Shown here: positions 31,613 through 43,061 of the stretch, in pieces
Layout: every line of letters starts with the position of its first letter
Numbering within the stretch: position 1 is the stretch's first letter
NCBI RefSeq assembly: GCF_030272615.1
Contig: NC_081414.1
Span: 780,244,119-780,308,118, forward strand
Direction: 5' to 3'
DNA: 64,000 nucleotides
From: Cryptomeria japonica
Taxonomy: Eukaryota > Streptophyta > Pinopsida > Cupressales > Cupressaceae
The notes under the pieces: generated by a model
What the model was told of the DNA's origin: nothing
Databases searched by the model: none
What the model saw: only the letters and a program-made list of their open reading frames with translations
Translations under genes and position numbers: made by a program

Positions 31613-33569
31613 TACCAAATAAAGTCTTGTAGGTATCGAACCAAGCCAAGAAGCTCTCATAAGAATTTAAGAGCTCCTTCATAATCCATCTATCTTCCCA
31701 GACCTTAGCCTAATTCCCATCTCTAATACTCTAACCTGTAACCATCTCAATAATTTTCCTTCCTCTAACCATATAGTTCTAGAGAGCCAACCCACGAGGC
31801 AGAAAAGTGGGCTCAAGAAAGGATTTAAGAGATCCATTATTGGCCAAATATTTTCTTTTTAAGATCCTATTACATTCACTATTAAAAGAAAAGGTTCTCC
31901 ATATTTTCTTGGTGAGGAGAGCCCTATTCATGGTTCTAATTCTCTTGAGACCTAGACCTCTAGAGTCTTCAAGACTACAGATCAAATCACAACCAATAAG
32001 TGGCATTATTTTCCTTTAATCCAATCCAGACCTAAGAAAGTTTTTTTTGAATTTTTTCAATGGCCTCCGCATATTTAGACATGATTTTAGAGAGACTCAA
32101 AGAATAGATTGGGAGATTCTAGAGAGTAGATTTAAGAAGTTGAATTTTACCTACTTGATTGAGAAGAGCCCCCTTCCAACTAGCTAGCTTTTTACTAAAT
32201 CTATCAATCAATACATTCCAAAAGGAGCCAAGGGGCTGAACACCCAAAGGAAGACCTAGATAAATAGTGGGTAAAACTTCAATTTTGTATTCAAGGATTT
32301 TGGCCATTTTATTCTTCCTAGGCTTCATAGTTTTTAAGAAAAATAAAGATCTTTTTTGTCTATTCACCATCTGACTAGAATCCGACTCATAATAACCAAG
32401 GGCCTTTTCAAGTTCCTTGCCTTGACCATTGTGGATTTCCCCATTAGAATGATATCATCCATGAATTGTTTATGAGTGCAAACCATATTGCTTGAGGAGG
32501 GCTTCAAACCCGTTAAGGAGTTGTGCTCGACTATCCTTTGCAGGTTTCTACCAAGGCATTCCACCATAATTATTAAAAAGAATAGGGGAAATGTGATCCC
32601 CTCGTCTTAGCCATCTTGAGTTCTTAAAGAAATGTGAAGGAGATCCATTCACTATGATAGAAATGGAAGCCGTTGAAATGAGTTGACCAATCAATTGTAA
32701 GACTCTACTGTTGAAGCTGAAAGCCTTCATGATTTTGAGTAGGAACTCCTAATCAACTTGATTATAAACTTTTGAAATATCCAATTTGAGAAGAAACCCC
32801 TCAATTTTAGATTATGTGAGGGAATGGAATTTTTTCATGGATAGTGATGATGGAATCAAGGATTTGCCTTCTAGGAATGAACCAATTTTGTTGAGGAGAG
32901 ATTAAGGAGGGAAAAATACTCAAAAATCTTGAGGTCAAGACCTTAGAAATGATTTTGTAAAAAGAATTATATATACTTATAGGCCTTAATGTTTGAAATT
33001 TTACAGCTCTAGGGCGTTTAGGGATGAGAACCATGAAAGTGGCATTTAGTTCCTTAAGAAGACATCTTGACCCAAATAAATATTTAGCATCCACCACTTC
33101 ATCAACCACTATCTCCTGGAATAATTGAGAAAAGAACATATGAAACCTATCTAGCCTCGGAGCCTTACTGCCTTCAAAAGAGAAGATAACTCTTTAGATT
33201 TCTTCCCTTGATGGAATAGATGAGAGAATCTTATTATCTTCTTCCTTGATAAGTCTAGGGATGGCCTTTGATGTGATATCTTGAACTTCATGATTAACAC
33301 AATCATTCACCTTAAGGAGATTGCTAAAGAAAGGACAACATTTCTTCTTATGTCTTCATCCTTCTCAAATCTACTACCATTGTACTCAATAAAAGAAATT
33401 CTAGTATGGTTTTTATCTTGAACATTTTTATCTTTTCAAATTTCTCTTTTGACATTTTAGATTCTTAAACCAGTAAGATGTTCGGTCTATGATCCCTTGC
33501 TAAAATATGCAAAACATCCTACTTATGGAGGTTGTTCAATCCCCTTATATTCCATGACATTATCTTCAT
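31613..33569 (-). pseudogene. LINE ORF2: start, remnant endonuclease, reverse transcriptase
   Basis: An ATG at 33569 opens 'MKIMSWNIRGLNNLHK', the usual start of the AP-type endonuclease in plant LINE ORF2. After about 45 codons the text jumps near 33420 to the region just before RT ('FFSNLLKVND'), so most of the endonuclease is deleted. RT follows: 'ATFMVLIPKRP', 'LRPISIYNSFYKIISKVL' (33139-32807), 'VNGSPSHFFKNSRWLRRGD' (32730-32548), the active-site line 'FMDDIILMG' (32454-32465; the family has F-A-D-D) and 'YLGLPLGVQPLG...LASWKGALLNQVGKIQLLKS' in pieces (32370-32119). Many frameshifts and stops. Confidence 0.8.
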
Positions 33570-34359
33570 ATTTTACCAAGGGAATGAAGTTTACAAATAT
33601 CTAGTATGGTTTTCTGCACACCGTCCTCTATATGCTGAAATATTTCTTGTTCTATGTGCCATCTCAAGGATCTTCTTCCTTGACTACCCTTTGAGGCTCC
33701 ACAATTTACCTTAGATCTTAATCTTATAGAGACTCGTACAAGAGAATCCTATTGTTTTTTATTTATTTTTTCTTTAATGGTCTGAGAACATTCGTCCTCT
33801 CTATCCAAATTTGGCCAATATCATCTGGAAGTCCTTTCTGAGACAATGGCAGAGTATCCTTAACTCCATTATGATTCTGATCTAAATTTGCACTGGAATC
33901 CCCTATATTTTTACTTGAGTCACCATATGTATCCTTTACTATTTCATAAGAGTCCACTGAGACATGGCTTCTTATTGAATCTTGGCTTAAGGAGCTCTTA
34001 ATAACTGATACTAAAGGTTTACAAGGGATCCTAATATCCACATTTAGATTGACTTCTTCGAAGGGGATAGTAGATCCCTAACTAGGTATATCTTCCGGAC
34101 CAATCACACCTTTCTCTTTCTTCCCTAAGTCATGGTTAGACTTATTGATAACTAGCTCCTGGTTTTCTAGGTCCACCTAATTACTTGAGACATCCACCTT
34201 GTTAGGGGACTCTAAGGGATTCATTGTACTCTTACTATCTTTTTCTCCACTCTGTTGGATTATAATTTCATTACCATCCCCTCTATTATTATTTTTCCTA
34301 ATTCTATTGGGCTTGGGCTTAAGATTCTCTTTCTCCTTGCTTACATTGAATGGCCATCT
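33570..34359 (-). pseudogene. LINE ORF1 C-terminal part
   Basis: Two open stretches (34359-34177, in frame with the upstream part, and 34041-33763) encode low-complexity, Lys/Ser/Asn-rich sequence typical of the variable C-terminal half of plant LINE ORF1. The upstream edge reads 'PFNVSKEKE', which continues the zinc knuckle of the ORF1 part at 47113-48171 across element B. No conserved domain was seen in this part. Confidence 0.5.
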
Positions 34360-35164
34360 TGATGCAGTCACCGGTAAGGAGCAACCTTAAAGAGATCAGT
34401 CTGAACCAGTTAACAAGAGTAAACATAATGGAAACATAGAGATATGATCAAGGCAATGCGTAATAGACTAAATTATATCATGAAAATTGATTACAACCAA
34501 CCGGTAACAACCAAGTTACAAAAAAATGACTCACGGGCCTGCTAAAACATGCTCAAAGTACATAATAAGTCACAACCGAGACCTCAAATCTCAAGATCTA
34601 TCTTATATTCTTAGTCTGGCTACTTGATTGCATTATAATGTGCAATTGCAATGATATATATGATCCAAGGGAATCTGGTTGGCCCCAAAAGGGATAAAAA
34701 CCTGAAGAACAAGACCTAACATGTAAAACCAACAAGGTCAGCCTCTGCTAAATAAATTCCTCTAGAAAATCCAAAGGATGAAGTGCGGTTCAAAGGGAAG
34801 GTCAGCCACACACCAAGGAATATCAGAATCAATTCTTAGGGATCGACAAGCTATAGAAGGGATCCAATAGATCACAATGCAAATAGGTCCAGGTAATTGG
34901 TAACAAGAAACTATCAACCGGTAACCGGAAACTATCATGGAAACCGGTAGTGATAACTTGCCAGGAAATGATCCAAATACTCTATGGTATGGGAATAAGG
35001 AAGATGATCAAGTCTTAAAGTAAAATCCAACTCCACAAGACTAGGTGAGCCAAATCCTATACACACAAAAAGAAATGTTGAAACTACAAACAAAAAACAA
35101 AAAAAAAAGGAAAATATTTTTGGTTGATGCAAGATTGCCATGAGCCAGGGATGCTCCTGCATTA
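34360..35164 (-). repeat. 3' LTR of element B
   Basis: Minus strand from TAATGCAGGAGCATCC (TG changed to TA) at 35164 to GCATCA at 34360. Its 35164-34700 part matches 47112-46650 in order ('ggttgatgcaagattgccatga', 'caagacctaac.tgtaaaacc'). Confidence 0.75.
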
Positions 35165-35199
35165 GACATCTGGGGTTGTTGAAAAAGTGAGTCTCTCAC

Positions 35200-36247
35200 T
35201 TTGCTAGGGTCAGAGGAAAATCAAGGCAGTCCACCTATGCCTGAGAAATCCAAGATGAGTCTTCAATTGGTCTACCTTTCCACTTCACCAAGTACTCCTT
35301 ATACTGACCACTCTGAGTACTATGCCCAATTCTACTATCCAAAATGTCCTAAATCTAATTCGGTTTCTTCCAGGGAAACTATTTCTCCAAGTCTGCAATA
35401 TTGTCTTCACTGAATTCTAATTCATGATACTCATGAAGCTCTATAATGTTGAATATAGGTGATCTGTTCAAGTGATCTAGTAACTCCACTTCATATGCAT
35501 TTCCAAAACTGAATTTCCTCAAGATCCTATAGGGTCCAAACTTCTTCATCTGTAACTTGTTATAGGTTCCAATAGGGAATCTCTCTTTTCTTAGATACAC
35601 CATCACTTCATCACCAACTTCAAATTTTGTTTGTCTCCTCTTCTCATTTTCCTTCTCCTTATACTTGCTATTCATGTCCTTCAAATTTTGCTTAACTTGA
35701 ATATACAAGGCTGCCATGTGATCTGCAAAGTCTTTTGCTTCTGAACTTCTTCATTCTTAACTGCTAATATATCCCTTAATTCTAATATACCTCTAGGATG
35801 CATTCTAGTAACTATATCATAAGGTGTTTTTCTAGTACTCCTATTCACTGAATTATTGTAGGCAAACTCTGCTTGTGCTAAAATCAAATCTCAACTTTTG
35901 GTTTTATCTCCAACTAAACATATCAATAAATTTCCCAAGCTTCGGTTAATGACTTATGTCTGTCCGTTAGTCAGTGGGTGAAAATTAGAACTGAATTCCA
36001 AATTTGTCTTCATCTTCTTCCAAAGTGTTCTCTAAAAGTAACCAACAAACTTAGTGTCTATTTCAGAAACTATGCTCCTAAGTAACCCATGCAATCTCAC
36101 TACTTCCTTGAAAAATAGGTTTGCTACATGCACTGCATCTGATGCCTTCCTACAAGGTATGAAATGAGCCATCTTAGAGAATCTATCCACTACCACAAAT
36201 ATAGAATCATTCCCTCTCAGTGTTTTAGGCAATCCAAGTATGAAATT
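35200..36247 (-). pseudogene. Element B integrase core, C-terminal module and chromodomain
   Basis: From 36247 down: '[20 protein letters not shown]', '[20 protein letters not shown]', '[13 protein letters not shown]' (catalytic S-D-x changed to S-E), 'AEFAYNNSVNRSTRKTPYD', then 35717-35379 'FEVGDEVMVYLRKERFPIGT', 'KMKKFGPYRIL'-like module (seen as 'QMKKFGPYRIL') and 'SPIFNIIELHEYHEL'. At about 35335-35215 'YKEYLVKWKGRPIEDSSWIS' is a clear chromodomain. The first part of the core lies beyond the solo LTR (37424 up). Confidence 0.9.
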
Positions 36248-37423
36248 TGTATACACCTAAAAAATGGTCTAAAGATAATTAATTAAATAAGCAATTATTT
36301 AATTAATCCTCCTTCCTAATTTAATTGAATTCATTAGCAATTTGATTAAATTCTCGCATTCATCTACTTATTAATAAATCTTAGGATTTATTTAATAGGT
36401 TCATTTCAATAGTTCCCTTTGATTAATTAATTTAAATTAATTAATCCTCCCCCCATTTAATCAAAGCTTCTAATCCCCTAATTAATTAAAACAAATCAAT
36501 TTATGAGTTGTTGAAAATTAATTAGTCTTTTCCTATTAGTTAAATTTTGAAATTAAAATTACCCACATGCCTCCTAACTTCTAACCACCTAACCTAACCA
36601 TCCCTCTAACTTAACCCATTCCACCTAGCCTTGGGTTTAACTAACCCTATCCTATCTTGCACATCTTAACCTCCTTATCATAACCTCCTATGGTGTAGAT
36701 ATTCTCCCCTTGAGACACATGGCACTTTGGCCACATGTCTCCTCTCTTGGACACTTGCCCTCTTATGAGAAAGGCTCCTTGACACTTGTAACCATAGAGA
36801 TCACAAGTGTCCCTTCCTCCAACCTCTTCTCTAACCTCCTCCAATTTCACCCTTGATATCGTTAGACTCAATCTTGACCATTGATTCCTACCACCTCACC
36901 CCTAGCCTTGGAAATCCTATAAATATCCCCCATTTTGGAGAACAAAGGATCACATCTCATTATCAATTTAGGCAATGTTACTATAGGCATATTCATTCTA
37001 GCATATCATTTGAGCATTGTTATTATAGGCAATTCCATCTTAGATCTAGCTTAATTTGATGATTTTCTTGAATAATTATTGAATCATGTAGCTTAATCAA
37101 TCTCTTTTCTATCATAATTTCATCATCATAATCATAGCTTAATCATGAATATCATTAGTTTAATTAGCATCTTGGATCAATCTAGCATAATCAATCTCAT
37201 CTAGCTTGCATATCATTATCATTTCAAATCCTCCATCTAGGTGTAGTCAAGTCATTGGGATTGCTTATCTAGATTTGAGAGCAAATCCACACTCGCATCT
37301 CTTAGGAGGCTATAGGCTGCTTTGTCATGGCTTATCTTTCATTTTTTTTTTCTAATTATGCTTGCAATGATGTATTGAGTGTTTGTGTTGCAGCTGCAAG
37401 TACCATACTTCACAGGCATGACA
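36248..37423 (+). mobile_element. Solo LTR inside integrase of element B
   Basis: TGTATACACCTAAAAAATGG to GGCATGACA, 1176 bp, splitting the integrase core between 'DISMGFV' (37430 side) and 'FILGLPK' (36247 side). Flanks AAATT (36243-36247) and AAACC (37424-37428) fit one TSD with C-to-T changes. The first 23 bp match the solo LTR at 51296 (TGTAGACACCTAAAAATGG), so the plus strand is the likely orientation. The open stretches inside are not supported. Confidence 0.65.
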
Positions 37424-37932
37424 AAACCCATGCTTATATCCTCCCAAGGTCTTACCAATACTGTCAAAGGTTTATACAATCCCACATTCTAACTACTCCC
37501 TTTTGTAGCTTGACAAAGTCTACAACTTTGCACAAATTCCTTAACATCCTTATGAATCTAGGGTGAAAAGTATTGCTCACTCACCAAGGCTATTGTTCTA
37601 TCAACACCAAAGTGTCTGGCTAATCCTCCACTATGTTTCTTCTTAGATAGATTCTCCCTCATAGAACTCTTAGGTATGAACAAATGGACTCCTTTGAATA
37701 ACATCTCATCCTAGATGAAATAATCCAACCACTTACTCCCATCTACCATAACCGGTACTCTACATGCTTTCCAAGGTTCTCTAAAATCTGGGTCAGCATC
37801 ATACAATGTCTTCAACTCTTCAAATCCTAATATTGTAACTCTCATCTGTGTTAGTAAATTCCTTCTCCTACTCAATGTATCAACAACTTTTTTATATTTC
37901 CCACTTATATGCTTCAACACAAAGGTGTAACT
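37424..37932 (-). pseudogene. Element B integrase N-terminal region and RNase H end
   Basis: From 37920: 'MLKHISGKYKKVVDTLSRRR' (end of RNase H, K-H-x-S-G-K...D-x-L-S-R-R), 'ILGFEELKTLYDADPDF', a decayed zinc-binding region, 'FVQSCRLCQATKGSS' (C-x2-C) and 'NVGLYKPLTVLVRPWEDISM'. It then meets the solo LTR. Confidence 0.85.
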
Positions 37933-37935
37933 CTA

Positions 37936-38205
37936 TTAAAATTCTACCCATCTCATATGTCTCTGATTCAACTTACTCTGACTATTCAAATATTGTAAGG
38001 CTTGATGATCTATATATGAAACAAACTCCTTAGGAAATAAGTAATGTCTCCACTTCTTCAAGGCTTGAACTATGGCATAAAATTTCTGATCATCTACTGA
38101 ATATCTTCTTCTAGCATCATTCAACTTATCACTAAAATAAACTACTTCTCTCACTTCTTGACTCAAGACTGCTCCTATTTTTGTTCCACTTTCATCATAA
38201 TCCAC
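37936..38205 (-). pseudogene. Element B RNase H
   Basis: Reads 'MDYDESGTKIGAVLSQ' (catalytic D), 'REVVYFSDKLNDARRRYSVD' and 'LKKWRHYLFPKEFVSYIDHQ'. The frame shifts at both ends. Confidence 0.9.
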
Positions 38206-38247
38206 TTCAAATACCTGGTTGAAATTGGTAAAGATAACACAAGCTGC

Positions 38248-39189
38248 TCAACTTTTATTTTCTTTGGTGGTCCACTTGAATTCCTTCTTATCCCCTCTCA
38301 TTGTCTCAGTCATAGGGTTACAAATTGAACTTAATTTTTTGATAAAATTCTGGTAGAAACTAGCCAATCCATGAAATGATCTTACTTCACCAATTCTTTC
38401 CAGTGTAGGCCACTCAATAATTGCTTTCACTTTCTCAAGGTCCATCTTCAAACCATCAATAGATATCACAAATCCCAAATAGACTAACTCTTCCTTCATG
38501 AAAGTGCACTTCTTAAGATTTATCAACAACTTCTATTCTCTCAACCTCTTCAAAACTTTTCTCAAATACAACAAATGCTCTACTTTTATCTTACTAAAAA
38601 TCTTACTAAAAATCAGAATGTCATCCAAATACACAATAATAAACTTACCCAAGAATTTCTTTAATACCTCATTCATTAACCTCATGAAAGTACTAGGTGC
38701 ATTAGTTAACCCAAAAGGCATCATCAACCATTCATATAGTCCTTCATTTGTCTTCAATGTTGTCTTCCACTCATCTCCTTCTCTGATTCTAATCTGATGA
38801 TATCCACTCTTCAAATCTATCTTTCTAAAGTATCTTGCTCCACTAAAACACTCCATTATGTCATCCATCCTAGGTAAAGGAAATTGGTATTTCACTATGA
38901 TCTTGTTTATTTCTCTAGAATCGGTACACATTGTCCATTCTCCATTCTTCTTAAGTGCTAACATTGTTGGTGCTGCTCAAGAGCTCAAAGTTTCTTTGAT
39001 CAAACCTTTATTTAACAACTCTTTCACTTGTCTATTCAACTCTTCATTCTTTGTCGATTTCAACCGATGTGCAGCTTTATTTGGCAAACTAGCTTCAAGA
39101 ATCAAATCCATGAAATGACTGATACTTCTTATCAGTGGCAATCCATCAGACACATTATCTGAAATGATGTCTTCATATTTTGTCAGCAA
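38248..39189 (-). pseudogene. Element B reverse transcriptase
   Basis: Order from 39189: 'SHFMDLILEASLPNKAAHRL', 'ELLNKGLIKETLSS', '[20 protein letters not shown]', '[20 protein letters not shown]', '[20 protein letters not shown]', '[13 protein letters not shown]' (YLDD at 38620-38631), then 38529-38248 'LINLKKCTFMKEELVYLGFV' and '[14 protein letters not shown]'. An in-frame duplication 'IFSKIFSKI' follows the active site. The core (38964-38533) is open for 143 codons. Confidence 0.95.
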
Positions 39190-39207
39190 TTCCTTTACCT
39201 CCTATGG

Positions 39208-39850
39208 TTATTCTTCTTCCAGTTCTGGTCTCTCTGTCTTCTTAGTAACCAAGGTAAAACATACATTCTCATGTCTCATTCCATCCACCAAATAGATTCT
39301 AGCATTCCTACTGTCCTCACTCTTTAAGGGTTCCTCCAAAGGTAACAAGGTTTGCTTCATTCCATTTTCCATAATGATGTATATGTTCTTCCTCCCATCA
39401 TGTATTGCCTGTTTACCAAAATGCCAAGGTCTACCCAACAAAAGGTGACAAATTTTCATAGGCATAATATCACACAAAATTTCATCATGATAATTCCCAA
39501 TTTTCAACTTTACCAAATATTTCTCTTACCAAAAACTTATGTTCATCCTAAATCAATGCTATCTGATAAGGCTTAGGGTGTTTTAATATTTCCAAGTTTA
39601 ACTTATTCACCATCTCTTTTGAAACAAGATTGTTGGAACTACCACTCTCAATAACAACTTTACAGCACTTATCAGATACCTTACATGTGGTCTTGAACAA
39701 ATTTCTCCTTTGCAAGGGTCCCTCATCTTCTCGGATATGGCACAAAACTCTCCTCATCATCAACAGTTCTCCATCTTCCGGTTTGTTAGCTGATTTGGTG
39801 GGGTTTTCTTCCACCACGACTGCTCTTCTAGTATTCTTAGTCTTCTTACA
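39208..39850 (-). pseudogene. Element B protease and end of gag knuckle
   Basis: The frame from 39850 continues the gag knuckle cut by element C, then a Thr/Glu-rich linker, 'CKVVIESGSSNNLVSKEMVN' (catalytic D-S-G changed to E-S-G), and after a stop 'YHDEILCDIMPMKICHLLLGRPWHFGK' in pieces (39516-39208). The L-L-G-R-P-W landmark is the same as in A. Confidence 0.85.
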
Positions 39851-40640
39851 TGTTAGGATTCCCAAACATACTAAGAGGGGGGTGAATCAGTATCTAACTA
39901 GTTAACAAATTTTCTGATCTTATTAAACAAATTGCATTCCAAAACAGTGTACCAATAAACAAGAATTAATGTAGTAAATAAGAACAATAACCACAACATA
40001 GAAAGAACACCATAACAAAAGATTTTTAACAAGGAAACCCAGTGTGGGAAAAACCTCGGTGGGATTTGTGACCCACAATATTCACTCACTGGCCAATAAA
40101 TGAATATTACTTACAATAAGGGCATGCACATTCAAGAAGGCCAACTACCTAAAGCTCACTACTTAATTACAAAAAGGAAGTCTCACTGACTTACAAAATG
40201 GATTATGGAAATCTAGTATAATGTACTAATTTAGTTCAATGTCTACTATGCCAGGTTCAGTACTGGTTTAAGCTCACATAATAACCATAAACCTTACTCC
40301 AAAATATGCCTTTACATTCACATGTTACTTCTGTAATTATCTTCCCATGTTCGCACCTATCCGCATGACCCTATACATAAATGATCTACAAGATCTCATA
40401 CTTATATATGAGTCCTATTACAATTCACCTTGTTGGCTTACAAAAAGATATTACAATTAAATATAAAATGCAATAAACAAAATCATGTCAGCTAGGGTGT
40501 TGATAATCATCTTTGCCACTACTGGCAAACTATCTATCGGTGTAGAGTGTCGATGTTGGTCCTATAAGATTGTAAGGTTGCCATCAATGACAATACCTTC
40601 AATCACCTACAATTTCTCATTGTAGTGTGCAATGCCAACA
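39851..40640 (-). repeat. 3' LTR of element C
   Basis: 790 bp, plus-strand ends TGTTAGGATTCCC and AATGCCAACA; collinear with 44763-45537. Confidence 0.95.
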
Positions 40641-40655
40641 ATCTCCCCCTTTGGC
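40641..40655 (-). other. Polypurine tract of element C
   Basis: Minus strand GCCAAAGGGGGAGAT directly before the 3' LTR; near-identical to that of D. Confidence 0.85.
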
Positions 40656-40862
40656 ATTGATGGCAATACCCATGAGAAAAATTCAAAATTGTATCCAAAA
40701 ATTGAAGTCCAAAAATTCTGCCAAAAACTATACCAGATGTGTGCTCCCCCTAAGCAGATGATCTCTTCTATCATTTTTTTTCTCATCCCAACTACTCCCC
40801 CATTGGCATCAATGACAAAAGTTGTCAAAAATGTCAACTGAGTGTAGTTCTCAGTTGGATCC

Positions 40863-41471
40863 CTATAACCGGTTGGTTACAATTGGAAATAGATCTGCCA
40901 GTACAAAATTGAAGCTATTAGTGAACCTTTCACTATCTTTTAGTATTGCTTCTATCCTTTGTATTATACCGGTGAGTATGTGCATTTTCTCTTCTGGTGT
41001 CTTATGTCCAGGAACAAGTGCCTCTAATATCTCTTTTCTCAAAGAGATGAGGATGTCAAGTTTCGAATCAAGTTTGCATTTTAGTTCCTTAGCCTTGAAC
41101 TTTATTCTTTCCTTTTCCTTCTCTAATTTGTCAAGTTTTTCCTCAAATTCTCCTATTTCCTGCTCTATTACCGATAATGGTTTTGGTGAACTGATGATAT
41201 TATCAACAATATTATTTATTTATTTTTGTGCTTCACTAATTTTCTTGTCTATATCTATTGTCAAAACATCAGTTTTGCATGTATCCATGTACAACTCCTT
41301 AAATTCCATTATTGTTTTTCCTAGTGTCGGTAATAAGGTATCAATGTGTTCCTTGCATCTCTTTATTGTTTCATCAATGAATCTTTCTTTCTCTTTATTC
41401 ATTTTCTCACTGAATGTCTCCTCATTAATCTGATCAACTGTCAATAGGTTGTCAGTGATATACTTAGACAA
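40863..41471 (-). pseudogene. Element C: charged coiled-coil tail of ORF-X
   Basis: This is in the same frame as ORF-X, after its TAA at 41481-41483, and is broken by one more TAA (41220-41222). It reads 'ETFSEKMNKEKERFIDETIK', 'IDTLLPTLGKTIMEFKELYM', then 'EIGEFEEKLDKLEKEKERIK', 'DSKLDILISLRKEILEALV' and 'MHILTGIIQRIEAILKD', long amphipathic helices with heptad spacing. Since the frame is shared and both stops are TAA, it may once have been one protein with ORF-X of about 800 codons. D has a matching tail. Confidence 0.6.
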
Positions 41472-41480
41472 TGTGTCTAA

Positions 41481-43061
41481 TTAACTCAAAGAATCTTTAT
41501 TGTCCACATTGCACTTGGGTGCAATCAATTTCAAAATAGGGATGGTATCATTAATAGCCTTGTATGCAAATGCATTGCAATCTGTTATTTTCTTGATTGA
41601 ATCCAACAATACCTCTATTACATTTGTTAGTCTAAATTCTGTCATGGAAGAACCAAATGATTGACCAACTACCTTAACAATCTTCATTCCACCGATGTGA
41701 GTAACCTCTTTGGTTGAGTTGACCTCTGGTAGGTTAGTTTGAGTCTGCATCTCAACTAGCAAAGGCTTGGATTTCTCAGCTGTTGCCAGTGGCACTGTCT
41801 TTGTCTCAACCTTTTTCTCTTCATGTTTCTCAGAATGTACCTCAGTATGTTTCTCTATGCTTTCTTCTACCGGTTTCTTTGATGAAATCTCAATATTTAC
41901 TGTCAGTTTCTCAGTATGTACCTCTGAACTATCCATTTCTGGTATTTCACTATTAGAGGAGGTACCAACCGGTAAAAGATGTGCTTTTGGTTGTAACCCT
42001 TCCAGGTCACTTTCCTTGATACCAGTCCTATTCAACAAGTCTTCCTTGATTTCTTTTGCCTGTTTAGTTACTTTTCTGATTGTTTGTTCTCTTTTCTTCC
42101 TTCTTTTCAGGGTTTGTACTTTGCTTTCAATGGTTTCTACATTTCCAAATACTTCTTTTGGTTCTCTAGGGTCTTCAAGGAGGGCTTTAGCATATGTTTC
42201 TATTATGTTTTCATCTGCCTTATAACCCATTTTAGTTACCCAAACTATTCTTGGAACCACTACTTCCATCCAAATTTCATCCTTTATAACAAAGCATATC
42301 GCCTTTTGGTATTTGTTAAGTATGATATGAGATAATCTTTCCCTTGTCTTCATTCTAGCCTTAAATATTTTAAAGTATTCAATTATGTTAATTTCCTTGT
42401 CATCTCCCATGCCATTAAAGATATCCAAAAGTTGTTTGCCTACCGGTATGTCAAAACCAAATTCTTTTCTACCTATACTGGGAACTTCCTTAGTGATGTA
42501 TAGCAAAAGACATACAAGTAAGTTACCAAATCTGAATGTGCCTTTCTTGTCACCCTTAATTTTCTTCAAGTTGTCAATCAATTCATTTTTTAGCCATTCA
42601 CATATGTCAATATTAGTGTTGTTGTTCACCATGTCATAAGCACTCTTGATACATAAACTGGAAACAGAGTTTAATCTGTTGGCATGTGTAGCTTTGTATC
42701 CTAGTATCATACTAATGAATCTAACATTTGTATCTTTCACATCATTGACTCTCAAGGATCTTCTGTCATGGGTTGCACTAGTTAGGGTCATCACAGTGTT
42801 GTTTGAAACATTTTTAATTTTATCAGGCCTACTACCAGTGGAAGGTAAGCCAATCACTACCCTAACTACTTCTTTTGTGATCTTATGGATGTAATGTAGC
42901 CAAAATAATTCCCCATGAAATCTGCTAAGTACAATTCTTACAACTTCCTTGGGAAAATCAGGAATGTTAAATATTTCCACAAAACCTAGGGTTTCAATTA
43001 TCTTGTGTTCCGATTTCACATTACCATTTTCATCACAAATTACAGTCCTATAAATGTTCAT
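41481..43061 (-). CDS. ORF-X of element C, conserved protein of unknown function
   Basis: 526 codons are open from an ATG at 43061. Upstream the same frame runs back to another ATG at 43274 ('MASSSAL', one TAA at 43251-43253, then 'FIANPIVIEVIKCSRPI' and 'YIHCHIEELDVDEIM'), giving a 597-codon model. Residues 20-300 of the open part look globular and mixed: 'IPDFPKEVVRIVLSRFHGEL', 'ITKEVVRVVIGLPSTG', 'MILGYKATHANRLNSVSSLC', 'FRFGNLLVCLLLYI' and 'VPRIVWVTKMGYKADENII'. Then comes a basic helix (KRRKKREQ), a Glu/Lys/His-rich linker and 'SMTEFRLTNVIEVLLDSI'. No zinc finger, protease, polymerase or integrase signature. Element D carries a homologue. In outline it resembles uncharacterised ORFs of plant LTR elements (weak recollection). 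Confidence 0.8.
   Translation of the reverse strand: MNIYRTVICDENGNVKSEHKIIETLGFVEIFNIPDFPKEVVRIVLSRFHGELFWLHYIHKITKEVVRVVIGLPSTGSRPDKIKNVSNNTVMTLTSATHDRRSLRVNDVKDTNVRFISMILGYKATHANRLNSVSSLCIKSAYDMVNNNTNIDICEWLKNELIDNLKKIKGDKKGTFRFGNLLVCLLLYITKEVPSIGRKEFGFDIPVGKQLLDIFNGMGDDKEINIIEYFKIFKARMKTRERLSHIILNKYQKAICFVIKDEIWMEVVVPRIVWVTKMGYKADENIIETYAKALLEDPREPKEVFGNVETIESKVQTLKRRKKREQTIRKVTKQAKEIKEDLLNRTGIKESDLEGLQPKAHLLPVGTSSNSEIPEMDSSEVHTEKLTVNIEISSKKPVEESIEKHTEVHSEKHEEKKVETKTVPLATAEKSKPLLVEMQTQTNLPEVNSTKEVTHIGGMKIVKVVGQSFGSSMTEFRLTNVIEVLLDSIKKITDCNAFAYKAINDTIPILKLIAPKCNVDNKDSLS

Noticed and set aside
40822-41433. 203-codon frame on the plus strand, Ser/Leu/Phe-rich with membrane-like stretches
   Set aside because: Antisense of the coiled-coil tail of element C; the minus strand has the consistent family context.
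41767-42225. 152-codon frame on the plus strand
   Set aside because: Antisense shadow of ORF-X (its Glu/Lys/His-rich linker read backward gives Ser/Phe-rich text).
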